DNA of 16,041 bases, taken from NCBI GenBank assembly GCA_035468355.1, contig DATITA010000013.1, positions 1-16,041 on the forward strand, given 5' to 3'. Below are positions 1 to 6,398 of the stretch, one piece after another (positions within the stretch are counted from its first letter, which is position 1; every line of letters begins with the position of its first letter). The translations under genes and the position numbers were made by a program. The notes beneath the pieces were generated by a model. It worked only from the letters and a program-made list of their open reading frames with translations, was not told where the DNA came from and did not search any database. Source of the DNA: DATKSS01 sp035468355. GTDB lineage: Bacteria; Chloroflexota; Dormibacteria; Dormibacterales; Dormibacteraceae.

Positions 1-482
1 CGCGTGCAGCGATAGCAGAGCACGCAGCGCTCGCGGTCGAGGGCGATCTTCTCCGAGAGCGGAATCGGCTTCTTGAAGTGCAGCCGCGGGCCGTCGATGC
101 GGCTGGTCGGATAGCCGTGGCGGAACGTGAAGTCCTGCAGCGGGCATTCGCCGCCCTTGTCGCAGACGGGGCAGTCGAGCGGGTGGTTGACCAACTCGAA
201 CTCGAGGATGTCCGCGCGGGCCGTCACGGCCATCGAGCTCTGGGTCTTGACGACCATGCCCTCGGCGACGGGGCGGATGCAGGCGGCCTGGGCGATGGGC
301 GGGCCTGGGGCGATTTCGACCAGGCACATGCGGCACGCCCCCACCGGGTCGAGCTTGTGGTGATAGCAGAAAACCGGGATCTCGATGCCGAGTTTCTTGC
401 CTGCTTCCACCACGAGGGTGCCGTCTGGAACGGTGACGGAGCGGCCGTCGATGGTGAGGGTGACCATCTTGATGTCAGGCAT
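1..482 (-). CDS. nuoG: NADH-quinone oxidoreductase subunit G (NuoG), N-terminal part
   Basis: This is the iron-sulfur subunit of the complex I peripheral arm, which carries electrons from NuoE/F toward NuoB. About 160 codons are present, and the gene continues past the left edge with no stop codon. A [2Fe-2S] ferredoxin domain comes first, with Cys39, Cys50, Cys53 and Cys68. The His/Cys [4Fe-4S] site follows (His100, Cys104, Cys107, Cys113). The next ferredoxin cluster begins at Cys153, Cys156 and Cys159, where the window ends. The ATG lies inside the end of nuoF, giving an 8-bp overlap (ATGCCTGA), so translation is probably coupled. An internal ATG at codon 6 is possible but would lose this overlap. 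The family assignment is secure; the C-terminal domains, including any molybdopterin-like domain, cannot be assessed. Confidence 0.96.
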   Translation of the reverse strand, partial: MPDIKMVTLTIDGRSVTVPDGTLVVEAGKKLGIEIPVFCYHHKLDPVGACRMCLVEIAPGPPIAQAACIRPVAEGMVVKTQSSMAVTARADILEFELVNHPLDCPVCDKGGECPLQDFTFRHGYPTSRIDGPRLHFKKPIPLSEKIALDRERCVLCYRCT

Positions 483-1782
483 GGATCAGCGCCCCCTCGA
501 CCGAGCAGGTCTGGTGGAGGCAGTGCTCCTCGTACTCGTTGCGGAAGTGCGTCATGGTCGACTGGATCACCCACCCGCAGGCGTCGCCCAGGCCGCACAG
601 GCACCGCCCGCCCTGCAGGCCCTGCTGCACGCGGTCCAGCAGGTCGAGCTCGACCTGGCTGCCGTGCCCGGAGAGGATGCGGTCAAACGTGCGCACGGCC
701 CAGTTGGTGCCGACCCTGCACGGTGTGCACTTGCCGCACGACTCGAAGGCGTAGAAGCGGACCAGCCTGCCCGCGGCCTTGACGATGCAGTGCGAGTCGT
801 CCATCACGATGATCCCGCCCGAGCCGCCCATCGTGCCCATCGCCTTGAGGCCGTCGAGGTCGGTCGAGGTGTCGAGCATCGAGGCGGGGAGGACTTTGGC
901 CGACGAGCCGCCCGGCCAGAACACCTTCAGTTTGCGGCCGGGCAGCGCCCCGCCGGCGAGCTCCTCGATGATGTGGCGGTACGTGACGCCGATCTCGATC
1001 TCGTAGTTGCCTGGGCGCTGGACGTCGCCGCTCACCGTCACGATGCGCGTCCCCTTCGCTTTCTCAGTGCCGCGCTTGGCGTACTCGGCGCCGCCATGGC
1101 GGATGATCCAGGGCACCGTCGACAGCGTTTCGACGTTGTTGACTGCGGTCGGCAGTCCCCACGCGCCCTTGACGGCGGGGAAGGGGGGACGGGAGCGGGG
1201 TTGCGCCCGCTTGCCCTCCAGCGATTCAAGGAGAGCGGTCTCTTCGCCGCAGATGTAGGCGCCGTGGCCGCGGTAAAGGCGCACGTCAAGGGGGTAGTCG
1301 GAGCCGAAAGGATGGTCGCCGAGGTAGCCCTTGGAATGGGCTTCGGCGATGGCGTCGCGGAGCATCTCGTATGGCAGGTCGTACTCGCCGCGGATGTACA
1401 CCCAGGCCACGTGCCCGCCTATGGCGAACGACGCGATGGCGGCGCCCTCGATCAGGGCGTGGGGCGAGTTCTCCATGAGGTAGCGGTCCTTGGCGCTGCC
1501 GGGCTCGGACTCGTCGGCGTTGACGACGATGAACTTGGGGCCGGGATGGTCCTTGGGCACGAACGACCACTTGGTGGCTGTGGGGAAGTCGGCGCCGCCG
1601 CGGCCGCGCAGCCCTGACGTCTTGACGTCGTCGATGACCTGCGTCGAGGTCATCGTCGTGACGACCTTGCGGAGCGCCGAATACCCTCCGAGCGACTCGT
1701 AGACGTCGAGCGTGTGCAGGTCGGCGTGCCCGAACCATTCGGTCAAAACCGGACCGCCCACGGTCCCCCTTTGTTCAGCCAT
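475..1782 (-). CDS. nuoF: NADH-quinone oxidoreductase subunit F (NuoF)
   Basis: This is the NADH-binding flavoprotein subunit of complex I: it oxidises NADH through FMN and passes electrons to the N3 cluster and to NuoE. The 435-aa protein has normal family length. The glycine-rich segment GLRGRGGADFPT, near residue 60, is the NADH/FMN-binding signature. Near the C-terminus, ESCGKCTPCR and a later Cys in GRCLCGLGD supply the four ligands of the N3 [4Fe-4S] cluster. The ATG overlaps the nuoE stop by 8 bp (ATGGCTGA), the same geometry as nuoF/nuoG, so nuoE, nuoF and nuoG look translationally coupled. A long open frame on the opposite strand of this gene is a shadow of GC-rich codon bias. Confidence 0.97.
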   Translation of the reverse strand: MAEQRGTVGGPVLTEWFGHADLHTLDVYESLGGYSALRKVVTTMTSTQVIDDVKTSGLRGRGGADFPTATKWSFVPKDHPGPKFIVVNADESEPGSAKDRYLMENSPHALIEGAAIASFAIGGHVAWVYIRGEYDLPYEMLRDAIAEAHSKGYLGDHPFGSDYPLDVRLYRGHGAYICGEETALLESLEGKRAQPRSRPPFPAVKGAWGLPTAVNNVETLSTVPWIIRHGGAEYAKRGTEKAKGTRIVTVSGDVQRPGNYEIEIGVTYRHIIEELAGGALPGRKLKVFWPGGSSAKVLPASMLDTSTDLDGLKAMGTMGGSGGIIVMDDSHCIVKAAGRLVRFYAFESCGKCTPCRVGTNWAVRTFDRILSGHGSQVELDLLDRVQQGLQGGRCLCGLGDACGWVIQSTMTHFRNEYEEHCLHQTCSVEGALIHA

Positions 1783-2356
1783 CGGCTTTCTTCTTTCGTG
1801 GCGCCCTTTCCGGCTTCACTTCCCCGCTCTGCGGGGAAGTACCCGGCGCAGCCGGGGGATGGGGAGGGGCATCCGCCCGGGGGTGGCGCCTCTCGGCGAC
1901 GAGCCCGTCGAGCTTCGACGGCGTCAGGTCGTAGTGATAGCGGCGGTCGACGCGGCACATGGGCGCGTACTCGCAGGCGCCCATGCATTCGACCTCTTCG
2001 TAGGAGAACAGGCCGTCCGTGGAGACCTCGCCCGCCTCCTTGACCCCGATCGTCTCGCGCAGGTGCGCGACCAGGTCCTCGGCCCCGCGCAGCATGCAGC
2101 TGAGGTTGGTGCACATGTAGAAGCGGTGCTTGCCGATCGGCTCGAGGTGGAACAGCGTGTAGAAGGTCGCGACACCCTCGACGTAGCCGGGGTCGAGCTG
2201 CAGCGCGGCCGCCACCTCGCTCATCGCCTCCGGTGTGAGGAAGCCGAGCTCCTCCTGCGCCAGGTCGAGCGCAGGCATCACCGCGGAGCGCGGTTGCGGG
2301 TAGCGCGCCGGCAGGGCCTTGATCTCGTCGAGCAGGTGTGGCGAAAGGGCGCTCAT
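1775..2356 (-). CDS. nuoE: NADH-quinone oxidoreductase subunit E (NuoE) with repeat-derived C-terminal tail
   Basis: This is the thioredoxin-like [2Fe-2S] subunit that pairs with NuoF. From the ATG at 2356 the protein is 193 aa. The cluster ligands are Cys82 and Cys87 (C-x4-C) and Cys124 and Cys128 (C-x3-C), the bacterial NuoE pattern. This start lies 10 nt after the nuoD stop. An in-frame ATG at 2380 would add 8 residues and overlap nuoD, but GGAG sits directly against it with no spacing. After about residue 158 the conserved fold ends, and a Pro/Gly/Lys-rich tail follows (PPHPPAAPGTSPQSGEV, then a basic KKK end). This tail is encoded by a palindromic repeat (1818-1856), so it was probably added by repeat insertion rather than inherited from the family. 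The core assignment is secure. Confidence 0.95.
   Translation of the reverse strand: MSALSPHLLDEIKALPARYPQPRSAVMPALDLAQEELGFLTPEAMSEVAAALQLDPGYVEGVATFYTLFHLEPIGKHRFYMCTNLSCMLRGAEDLVAHLRETIGVKEAGEVSTDGLFSYEEVECMGACEYAPMCRVDRRYHYDLTPSKLDGLVAERRHPRADAPPHPPAAPGTSPQSGEVKPERAPRKKKADG
1818..1856. repeat. REP-like palindromic element inside nuoE
   Basis: Two adjacent perfect hairpins are visible. The first has arms ACTTCCCCGC and GCGGGGAAGT around a 3-nt loop (1818-1840). The second has arms CCCGGC and GCCGGG around GCA (1842-1856). The core of the first, TTCCCCGC-N3-GCGGGGAAGT, recurs at 10509-10528. The element is read in frame as part of the NuoE tail. Two copies in 16 kb suggest a dispersed family, but that needs the whole genome. 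Confidence 0.6.
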
Positions 2357-2366
2357 CGTGGGGCTT

Positions 2367-3587
2367 TCATCTATCCACATCTCCGAGCACGGTGTCGGCG
2401 GTGCCGATGATGGGGATCATGTCGGCCACCATGTGGTTGAGGGCCATGCGCTCGAGCGCCTGCAGGTTGACGAACGAGGCGGACCGGAATTTCACGCGCC
2501 GCGGCTTGTGCGTTCCGTCGCTGACGATGTAGCAGCCGTTCTCGCCGCGTCCCGACTCGACCGCCACGTACACGTCGCCGGGCGGCACGGAGTAACCCTC
2601 GGTGAACAGCTTGAAGTGGTGGATCACGGCCTCCATCGACGTCTCCAGCTCCTCGCGCGGCGGCGGCATCATCTTGCGGTCGTCGACGTTGACAGGTCCG
2701 TCCGGGAGTGTGTCGAGGGCCTGGCGCAGGATCTTCACCGCTTCACGCATCTCCTTGATGCGCACCAGGTAGCGGCCGTAGCAGTCGCAGTCGTTTGACG
2801 TGGCGACCTCGAAGTCGTATTTCTCGTACCCCGAATAGGGCATCGTCTTGCGCAGGTCCCAGGGGATGCCGGAGCCGCGAATCATCGGCCCAGTGGCGCC
2901 GAGCACCTTGGCGTCCTCTGGTGAAAGGCGCCCGATCCCGATCAGCCGAGACCGGAAGATCGGGTTCATGGTCAGCAGGTCCTCGTACTCGTCGATGTGC
3001 TTCGGCATGGCCCGCACGAAGTCGTCGAGCATCTCGAGGAACCTCGGCGTGGCATCCGCCATCACGCCACCCGGTCGGATGTACGAGGTGTGCATCCGGA
3101 AGCCCGAGATCTCCTCGTTCATGGTGAGGATGGTCTCGCGCTCGCGGAAGCAGTACATGAGCATCGACATCGCACCAAGCTCGATACCGCTGGTGCCAAG
3201 CCAGACGAGGTGCGACGAGAGTCGCGTGAGCTCCGACATGATCACGCGCAGCGCCTGCGCGCGGGGCGGGACCTCGACTCCCATCAGCTTTTCCACCGCC
3301 AACGCGTACGCGAGGTTGTTGATGGGGGGCGAGAGGTAGTCGTGGCGGTCGGTGACGACCACCCCCTGCTGCCAGCGCAGCGCCTCCATCTGCTTTTCGA
3401 TCCCGGTATGCAGGTAGCCGATCACGGGCTTGATCCGCCGGATCTGCTCGCCGTCCAAATCGACGATGAGCCGGAGCACCCCGTGTGTCGACGGGTGATG
3501 GGGGCCGAAGTTGACGGTCATCAGCTCGCCGCCGAAAGCGCCCTGCTCGCCGGTCTTCTCGATCGTGATGCCGGTCGGCGTGCTCAT
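2367..3587 (-). CDS. nuoD: NADH-quinone oxidoreductase subunit D (NuoD)
   Basis: This is the 49-kDa-type subunit that, with NuoB, forms the quinone-binding site at the base of the peripheral arm. The 406-aa protein has the signature GPHHPSTHGVLRL near residue 35 and the C-terminal segment DMIPIIGTADTVLGDVDR, which is nearly invariant in the family. The start chosen is the ATG at 3587: it makes a 4-bp ATGA overlap with the nuoC stop and has GGAGAA just upstream. An in-frame GTG at 3611 would add 8 residues (MADRTGEG) and is less likely. NuoC and NuoD are separate proteins here, not fused as in some proteobacteria. Confidence 0.97.
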   Translation of the reverse strand: MSTPTGITIEKTGEQGAFGGELMTVNFGPHHPSTHGVLRLIVDLDGEQIRRIKPVIGYLHTGIEKQMEALRWQQGVVVTDRHDYLSPPINNLAYALAVEKLMGVEVPPRAQALRVIMSELTRLSSHLVWLGTSGIELGAMSMLMYCFRERETILTMNEEISGFRMHTSYIRPGGVMADATPRFLEMLDDFVRAMPKHIDEYEDLLTMNPIFRSRLIGIGRLSPEDAKVLGATGPMIRGSGIPWDLRKTMPYSGYEKYDFEVATSNDCDCYGRYLVRIKEMREAVKILRQALDTLPDGPVNVDDRKMMPPPREELETSMEAVIHHFKLFTEGYSVPPGDVYVAVESGRGENGCYIVSDGTHKPRRVKFRSASFVNLQALERMALNHMVADMIPIIGTADTVLGDVDR

Positions 3588-4069
3588 GCCTTCTCCGGTG
3601 CGGTCTGCCACTTCTCGTGCTCCTCCGAGAACTCCACCACCTCGCCGCCCACCGGATAGTCGCGCCGCAGCGGGTGGCCGACCCAGTCGTCGGGCATGAG
3701 GATCCGTGTCAGGTCCGGGTGGTCGTTGAACACGACGCCGAAGAGGTCGTAGGTCTCGCGCTCATCCCAGTTGGCGGGAGGGAACATGTCTTGCACCGAG
3801 TCGACGTGCGGCGGGTCGCCGTCCACGAACACCCGGACCCGGACCTGCTCGCGCGTCTCGAGGTTGCGCAGCTGATACACGAGCTCGTATCGGGCGGGCC
3901 ACTGACGCGACGCGTCGGCCAGGTGGTCGACGCAGGTCAGGAAGACCATCAGGCGGTAGCCGTCGCTCTTCAAGGACGAAAGCGCGTCACGGATGGCGCC
4001 GGGATTCACGGTGACCCACGAGTCCCCGGCGCTCACGCCCTGCTCAACGATCAGCTCTTGCGGTATCAC
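3584..4069 (-). CDS. nuoC: NADH-quinone oxidoreductase subunit C (NuoC)
   Basis: This is the 30-kDa-type peripheral-arm subunit that packs against NuoD. The 161-aa protein carries the family signature around residues 105-140: ERETYDLFGVVFNDHPDL, then a GHPLRRDYPVGG motif. The start is a GTG at 4069 with only a weak upstream ribosome-binding site; no better in-frame start exists before the hairpin at 4092-4119. The gene is separated from nuoB by 88 nt, unlike the overlapping or near-abutting junctions elsewhere in this operon, so its initiation may depend on the leader between them. It is coupled downstream to nuoD by ATGA. Confidence 0.96.
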   Translation of the reverse strand: MIPQELIVEQGVSAGDSWVTVNPGAIRDALSSLKSDGYRLMVFLTCVDHLADASRQWPARYELVYQLRNLETREQVRVRVFVDGDPPHVDSVQDMFPPANWDERETYDLFGVVFNDHPDLTRILMPDDWVGHPLRRDYPVGGEVVEFSEEHEKWQTAPEKA

Positions 4070-4091
4070 TGGCGAGGTGTGATGTGCTCCA

Positions 4092-4119
4092 CCCCACGAA
4101 ATCTGGCGATTTCGTGGGG
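4092..4119 (-). promoter_or_regulatory. Strong hairpin in the nuoB-nuoC intercistronic gap
   Basis: This is a perfect 11-bp inverted repeat (CCCCACGAAAT and ATTTCGTGGGG) with a 6-nt loop. It lies 38 nt after the nuoB stop and 22 nt before the nuoC GTG. The nuo-strand sequence after it (TGGAGCACATC) is not U-rich, so it is not a canonical intrinsic terminator. An RNA-processing, stabilising or partial-attenuation role is inference. It could also be a copy of a dispersed repeat. Confidence 0.6.
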
Positions 4120-4157
4120 GCCCCGGAGGGACAGCGCTGACTCTGATCGGTGGTTTG

Positions 4158-4646
4158 TCACGAGCGCGGGGTGATGCCCTGGGCCTTGATCCGCTCCTGC
4201 AGGATCATAAGCGCGTTGAGGAGGTCTTCGGGGCGCGGTGGGCAGCCGGGCACGTAGACGTCCACGGGGACGATCTTGTCCACGCCCTGCAGCAGCGCAT
4301 AGTTGTTGAAGACGCCCCCGGTCGAGGCGCACGCGCCCATCGAGATGACCCATTTGGGCTCGGGCATCTGGTCATAGACCGTGCGCAGCACAGGCGCCAT
4401 CTTCTGGGAGACACGGCCGGACACGATCATCAGGTCCGACTGGCGCGGCGAGGCGCGCATGGCTTCTGAGCCGAAGCGGCCGATGTCGAGGCTGGCGGTG
4501 GCAGTGGCGATCATCTCGATGGCGCAGCACGCCAGGCCGAACTGCGCGGGCCAGACCGAGTTGCCTCTACCCCAGCCGACAAGCTTTCCCAGTGTCGTGG
4601 TGAGGAAGTTCTTGCCCATCGAGTCGGCGAGATCTTCTATTCCCAA
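4158..4646 (-). CDS. nuoB: NADH-quinone oxidoreductase subunit B (NuoB), TTG start
   Basis: This subunit carries the terminal [4Fe-4S] cluster N2, which reduces quinone. The 162-aa protein has the adjacent Cys pair in FGLACCAIEM, the Cys in SMGACAS, and the last ligand in VPGCPPRPE. The start is read as TTG at 4646, giving M-GIEDLADSMGKNFLTTT. The sequence AAAGGAGG lies 6 nt upstream of that TTG, and GIE- matches the usual MGIEE N-terminus of NuoB. The ATG at 4619 lacks such support and would drop 9 residues. This start overlaps the nuoA stop by 10 bp, so the ribosome-binding site lies inside nuoA codons. The open frame continues upstream, but that part is a shadow of nuoA. Confidence 0.95.
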   Translation of the reverse strand: MGIEDLADSMGKNFLTTTLGKLVGWGRGNSVWPAQFGLACCAIEMIATATASLDIGRFGSEAMRASPRQSDLMIVSGRVSQKMAPVLRTVYDQMPEPKWVISMGACASTGGVFNNYALLQGVDKIVPVDVYVPGCPPRPEDLLNALMILQERIKAQGITPRS

Positions 4647-4993
4647 TCGAGACCTCCTTTGCGCCAGATGTGCGCGAGGGCGATCAGGAGGATGCCCATG
4701 AAGACCAGCATCTCGATGAGGCCGAACCACTTGAGCTGTCGCAGCAGCACCGCCCACGGATAAAAGAAGACGGCCTCGACGTCGAAGATGATGAAGAGCA
4801 TCGCCGTGAGGTAGAAGCGGACCGTCATGCGGCGGTGGGCGGGCGAGTCGGGGATGATCCCGGACTCGTAGGGCTGGAGCTTGCGCTTGAATGGTTTCGA
4901 GGGTCCGAGCACGAAGCTCAACGTGACCAACGCCCCCAGGAGTCCGAGGATGATGAGGACGTAGATCAGAATTGGGACGTAGCTGTCGAGCAA
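4637..4993 (-). CDS. nuoA: NADH-quinone oxidoreductase subunit A (NuoA)
   Basis: This is a small membrane subunit at the junction of the two arms of complex I. The 118-aa protein has three hydrophobic helices, at about residues 7-29, 60-82 and 88-110. It also has the conserved loop YESGIIP and the FYLTAMLFIIFDVEAVFFYPWA segment typical of NuoA, with its acidic residues inside the membrane helix. The start is TTG at 4993, the only reasonable one, because MLDSYVPILIYV matches the usual N-terminus. GGAGG lies 12 nt upstream, a long spacing. It is the first gene of the nuo operon in this window, preceded by a candidate promoter at 5042-5047. Confidence 0.95.
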   Translation of the reverse strand: MLDSYVPILIYVLIILGLLGALVTLSFVLGPSKPFKRKLQPYESGIIPDSPAHRRMTVRFYLTAMLFIIFDVEAVFFYPWAVLLRQLKWFGLIEMLVFMGILLIALAHIWRKGGLDWE

Positions 4994-5041
4994 GTTTTCG
5001 AGGCTGCCTCCGACGGACAGGGGGCTTAGGGGAACGGGTCA

Positions 5042-5047
5042 ATTCTA
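5042..5047 (-). promoter_or_regulatory. Candidate -10 element of the nuo operon promoter
   Basis: TAGAAT on the minus strand matches 5 of 6 positions of the TATAAT consensus. It lies about 48 nt upstream of the nuoA TTG and just downstream of the osmC terminator. Transcription from it would give a leader of about 40 nt containing GGAGG. No clear -35 box was found. Confidence 0.4.
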
Positions 5048-5057
5048 GGGAGTAGTG

Positions 5058-5095
5058 GAGAAAGGAAATCGCGGGGGAGCCAGGCCTCCCCCGCG
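5058..5095 (-). terminator. Intrinsic terminator after the osmC-like gene
   Basis: On the minus strand, a perfect 10-bp GC-rich stem (CGCGGGGGAG and CTCCCCCGCG) with a 6-nt loop is followed by the T-rich run ATTTCCTTTCT. It lies about 100 nt after the osmC-like stop and before the nuo promoter candidate, so it would insulate nuo from osmC transcription. Confidence 0.65.
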
Positions 5096-5153
5096 GCACC
5101 CCGTCCGTTTTCAGTGTGCGTGGAGGCGCTTGGATGGTGGCGTGCGGGGTGAC

Positions 5154-5172
5154 GGCCGGAGTGAATCCGGCC
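5154..5172. repeat. Short hairpin downstream of the osmC-like gene
   Basis: Perfect 7-bp arms GGCCGGA and TCCGGCC flank a 5-nt loop, 22 nt past the osmC-like stop. No T-run follows on the minus strand, so it is not a convincing terminator by itself. It may protect the 3' end of the transcript. The rest of 4994-5194 holds only this hairpin, the terminator and the nuo promoter candidate. Confidence 0.4.
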
Positions 5173-5194
5173 TAGAGCTCCACCAAACGTCTAT

Positions 5195-5614
5195 CTAGTG
5201 GGTGTCTTTGCGGTGGTGCTCGATCTTGGTGCCTTGCGCAAGCGTCGCGTGGATCGGGCAGTACCGGTTGCACGCCATGTCGATCGCCCGTTCGACCAGC
5301 TCCTTGTCGAACTTGCCGTCCCAGCCGCAGTGGAACGTGACGTCGATTTTGTTGAAGGCCCGCGGCCACTCCTCGTCCTGGTCGCCCTCGACCACGACCT
5401 CCAGCGAGCGCAGAGGCTGCTTGAACTTCTTGAGCAGAAGCACCGCGTTAAGGCCGGTGCACCCGCCAAGCGCGGCGAGCAGCATCTCAGTGGGCCGCAT
5501 CGCGGAGTCTTCGCCAAAAACGGGCGGCTCGTCGATGGCCACTGTGTGGCCGGAGGCGGACTCGATGTCGAAGCGCACCTTCTGGCCCGACCAGCGCGCG
5601 ATCGCCTTAGCCAT
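5195..5614 (-). CDS. OsmC/Ohr-family protein (YhfA-like)
   Basis: This is a small cytoplasmic protein of the OsmC superfamily, whose better-known members reduce organic hydroperoxides with two cysteines. The 139-aa sequence has Cys52 in the helix segment ALGGCTGLNAV and Cys119 in NRYCPIHATL, the usual two positions, plus an extra Cys115. The MRPTEMLLAALGGCTG block is characteristic of the YhfA-type branch, for which peroxidase activity is less established. The start is ATG at 5614. The reading frame extends to 5683, but that extension would overlap the divergent methyltransferase gene. A TATTGT hexamer lies 8 nt before the ATG with no ribosome-binding site, so a leaderless transcript is likely. 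Confidence 0.9.
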   Translation of the reverse strand: MAKAIARWSGQKVRFDIESASGHTVAIDEPPVFGEDSAMRPTEMLLAALGGCTGLNAVLLLKKFKQPLRSLEVVVEGDQDEEWPRAFNKIDVTFHCGWDGKFDKELVERAIDMACNRYCPIHATLAQGTKIEHHRKDTH

Positions 5615-5622
5615 GACCAGGA

Positions 5623-5632
5623 ACAATAGACT
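5623..5632. promoter_or_regulatory. Overlapping divergent -10 elements
   Basis: The gap between the osmC-like ATG and the methyltransferase ATG is only 25 bp. TAGACT on the plus strand (5627-5632) lies 7 nt before the plus-strand ATG. TATTGT on the minus strand (5628-5623) lies 8 nt before the minus-strand ATG. The two hexamers share 2 bp. Neither gene has a Shine-Dalgarno sequence. This fits a bidirectional promoter with leaderless transcripts; that reading is inference. Confidence 0.55.
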
Positions 5633-5639
5633 CACCGCA

Positions 5640-6398
5640 ATGCCTGAGGACGTCCGTTCGCGTTTTGCCCCGGTCGCGGCCAACTACTCGCGCGCGAGCT
5701 TCCACACCTCGGCCGAACGCCTGCAGGAGGTGCTCGAGCTCGGCCGGCCGCAAAAGGCCGACCTGGTCCTGGACGTCGCAACGGGCACCGGCAACACGGC
5801 CTTCGCCCTTGCGCCCCACGTGCGCCGCGTGATCGGGCTGGACCTGACCCGCGAGATGCTGGACCAGGCGCGGCGAATCACTGCGGAGCGCGGCATCGCC
5901 AACGTCGACTGGGTCATCGGCGACGCTTCGGCGCTTCCGTTCCAGGACGACACCTTCGATCTCTATACGGTCAGGGCTGCGCCGCATCATTTCCCGGCGG
6001 TCGAGGCCTTCATGTCTGAGGCCTGGAGAGTGCTGAAACCCGGCCGCGACGCGGTCTTCGTCGACTGCGCTCCCCCGATGCCGGCGCGGGACGTCCTGCA
6101 CGACGTCGAGGTCCGCCGCGACCCTTCGCACGTCCGCTCGATGACCGTGGACGAATGGGTGGCGAAGCTGCAGCAGGCCGGCTTCGAGGTCGAGAGCGCC
6201 CAGGCTCGCGAGCTGGATTGGGACTACGAGGAGTGGATGACCACCATGGCCGTGGCCCCCACGCTGGCGGCGGAGCTGGCCCGCGCGATCGAGGAGGCCG
6301 AGGGAGAGGCCCTGGCCCAGCTTCACCCGGTGCGCCGGGACGGGAAGCTGCGGCACGCGTACTGGCACTGCCTGATCCGCGCCCATAAGAATGGATAG
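5640..6398 (+). CDS. Class I SAM-dependent methyltransferase (UbiE-like)
   Basis: This 252-aa protein has the Rossmann-fold features of class I methyltransferases. Motif I is LDVATGTGN (residues 44-52), followed by the acidic loop GLDLT near 67-71. Motif II/III is GDASALPFQDDTFDL, and a post-motif is WRVLKPGR. The overall look is of the UbiE/COQ5 and Methyltransf_11 group, but the substrate cannot be read from the sequence. The ATG at 5640 is preferred because TAGACT lies 7 nt upstream; the open frame to the left is antisense shadow of the osmC-like gene. It overlaps trmI by 8 bp (ATGGATAG), so the two are co-transcribed and probably coupled, which may hint at a shared RNA-related job. Confidence 0.85.
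   Translation: MPEDVRSRFAPVAANYSRASFHTSAERLQEVLELGRPQKADLVLDVATGTGNTAFALAPHVRRVIGLDLTREMLDQARRITAERGIANVDWVIGDASALPFQDDTFDLYTVRAAPHHFPAVEAFMSEAWRVLKPGRDAVFVDCAPPMPARDVLHDVEVRRDPSHVRSMTVDEWVAKLQQAGFEVESAQARELDWDYEEWMTTMAVAPTLAAELARAIEEAEGEALAQLHPVRRDGKLRHAYWHCLIRAHKNG

Noticed and set aside
385..1617. 410-codon open frame opposite nuoF on the plus strand
   Set aside because: NuoF on the other strand has all its cluster and nucleotide motifs. The antisense frame is rich in Ala, Val, Asp and His, as expected from third-position GC bias, and has no recognisable domain.
4647..5099. N-terminal extension of the NuoB frame
   Set aside because: It is nuoA read in another frame. The TTG at 4646 with AAAGGAGG matches the normal NuoB N-terminus.
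5154..5172. Hairpin as the main terminator of the osmC-like gene
   Set aside because: No T-run follows it on the minus strand; the hairpin at 5070-5095 with its T-rich tail is the better terminator.
5202..5639. N-terminal extension of the methyltransferase frame
   Set aside because: It is antisense to the OsmC-like gene, which has both conserved cysteines. The methyltransferase fold begins after 5640.
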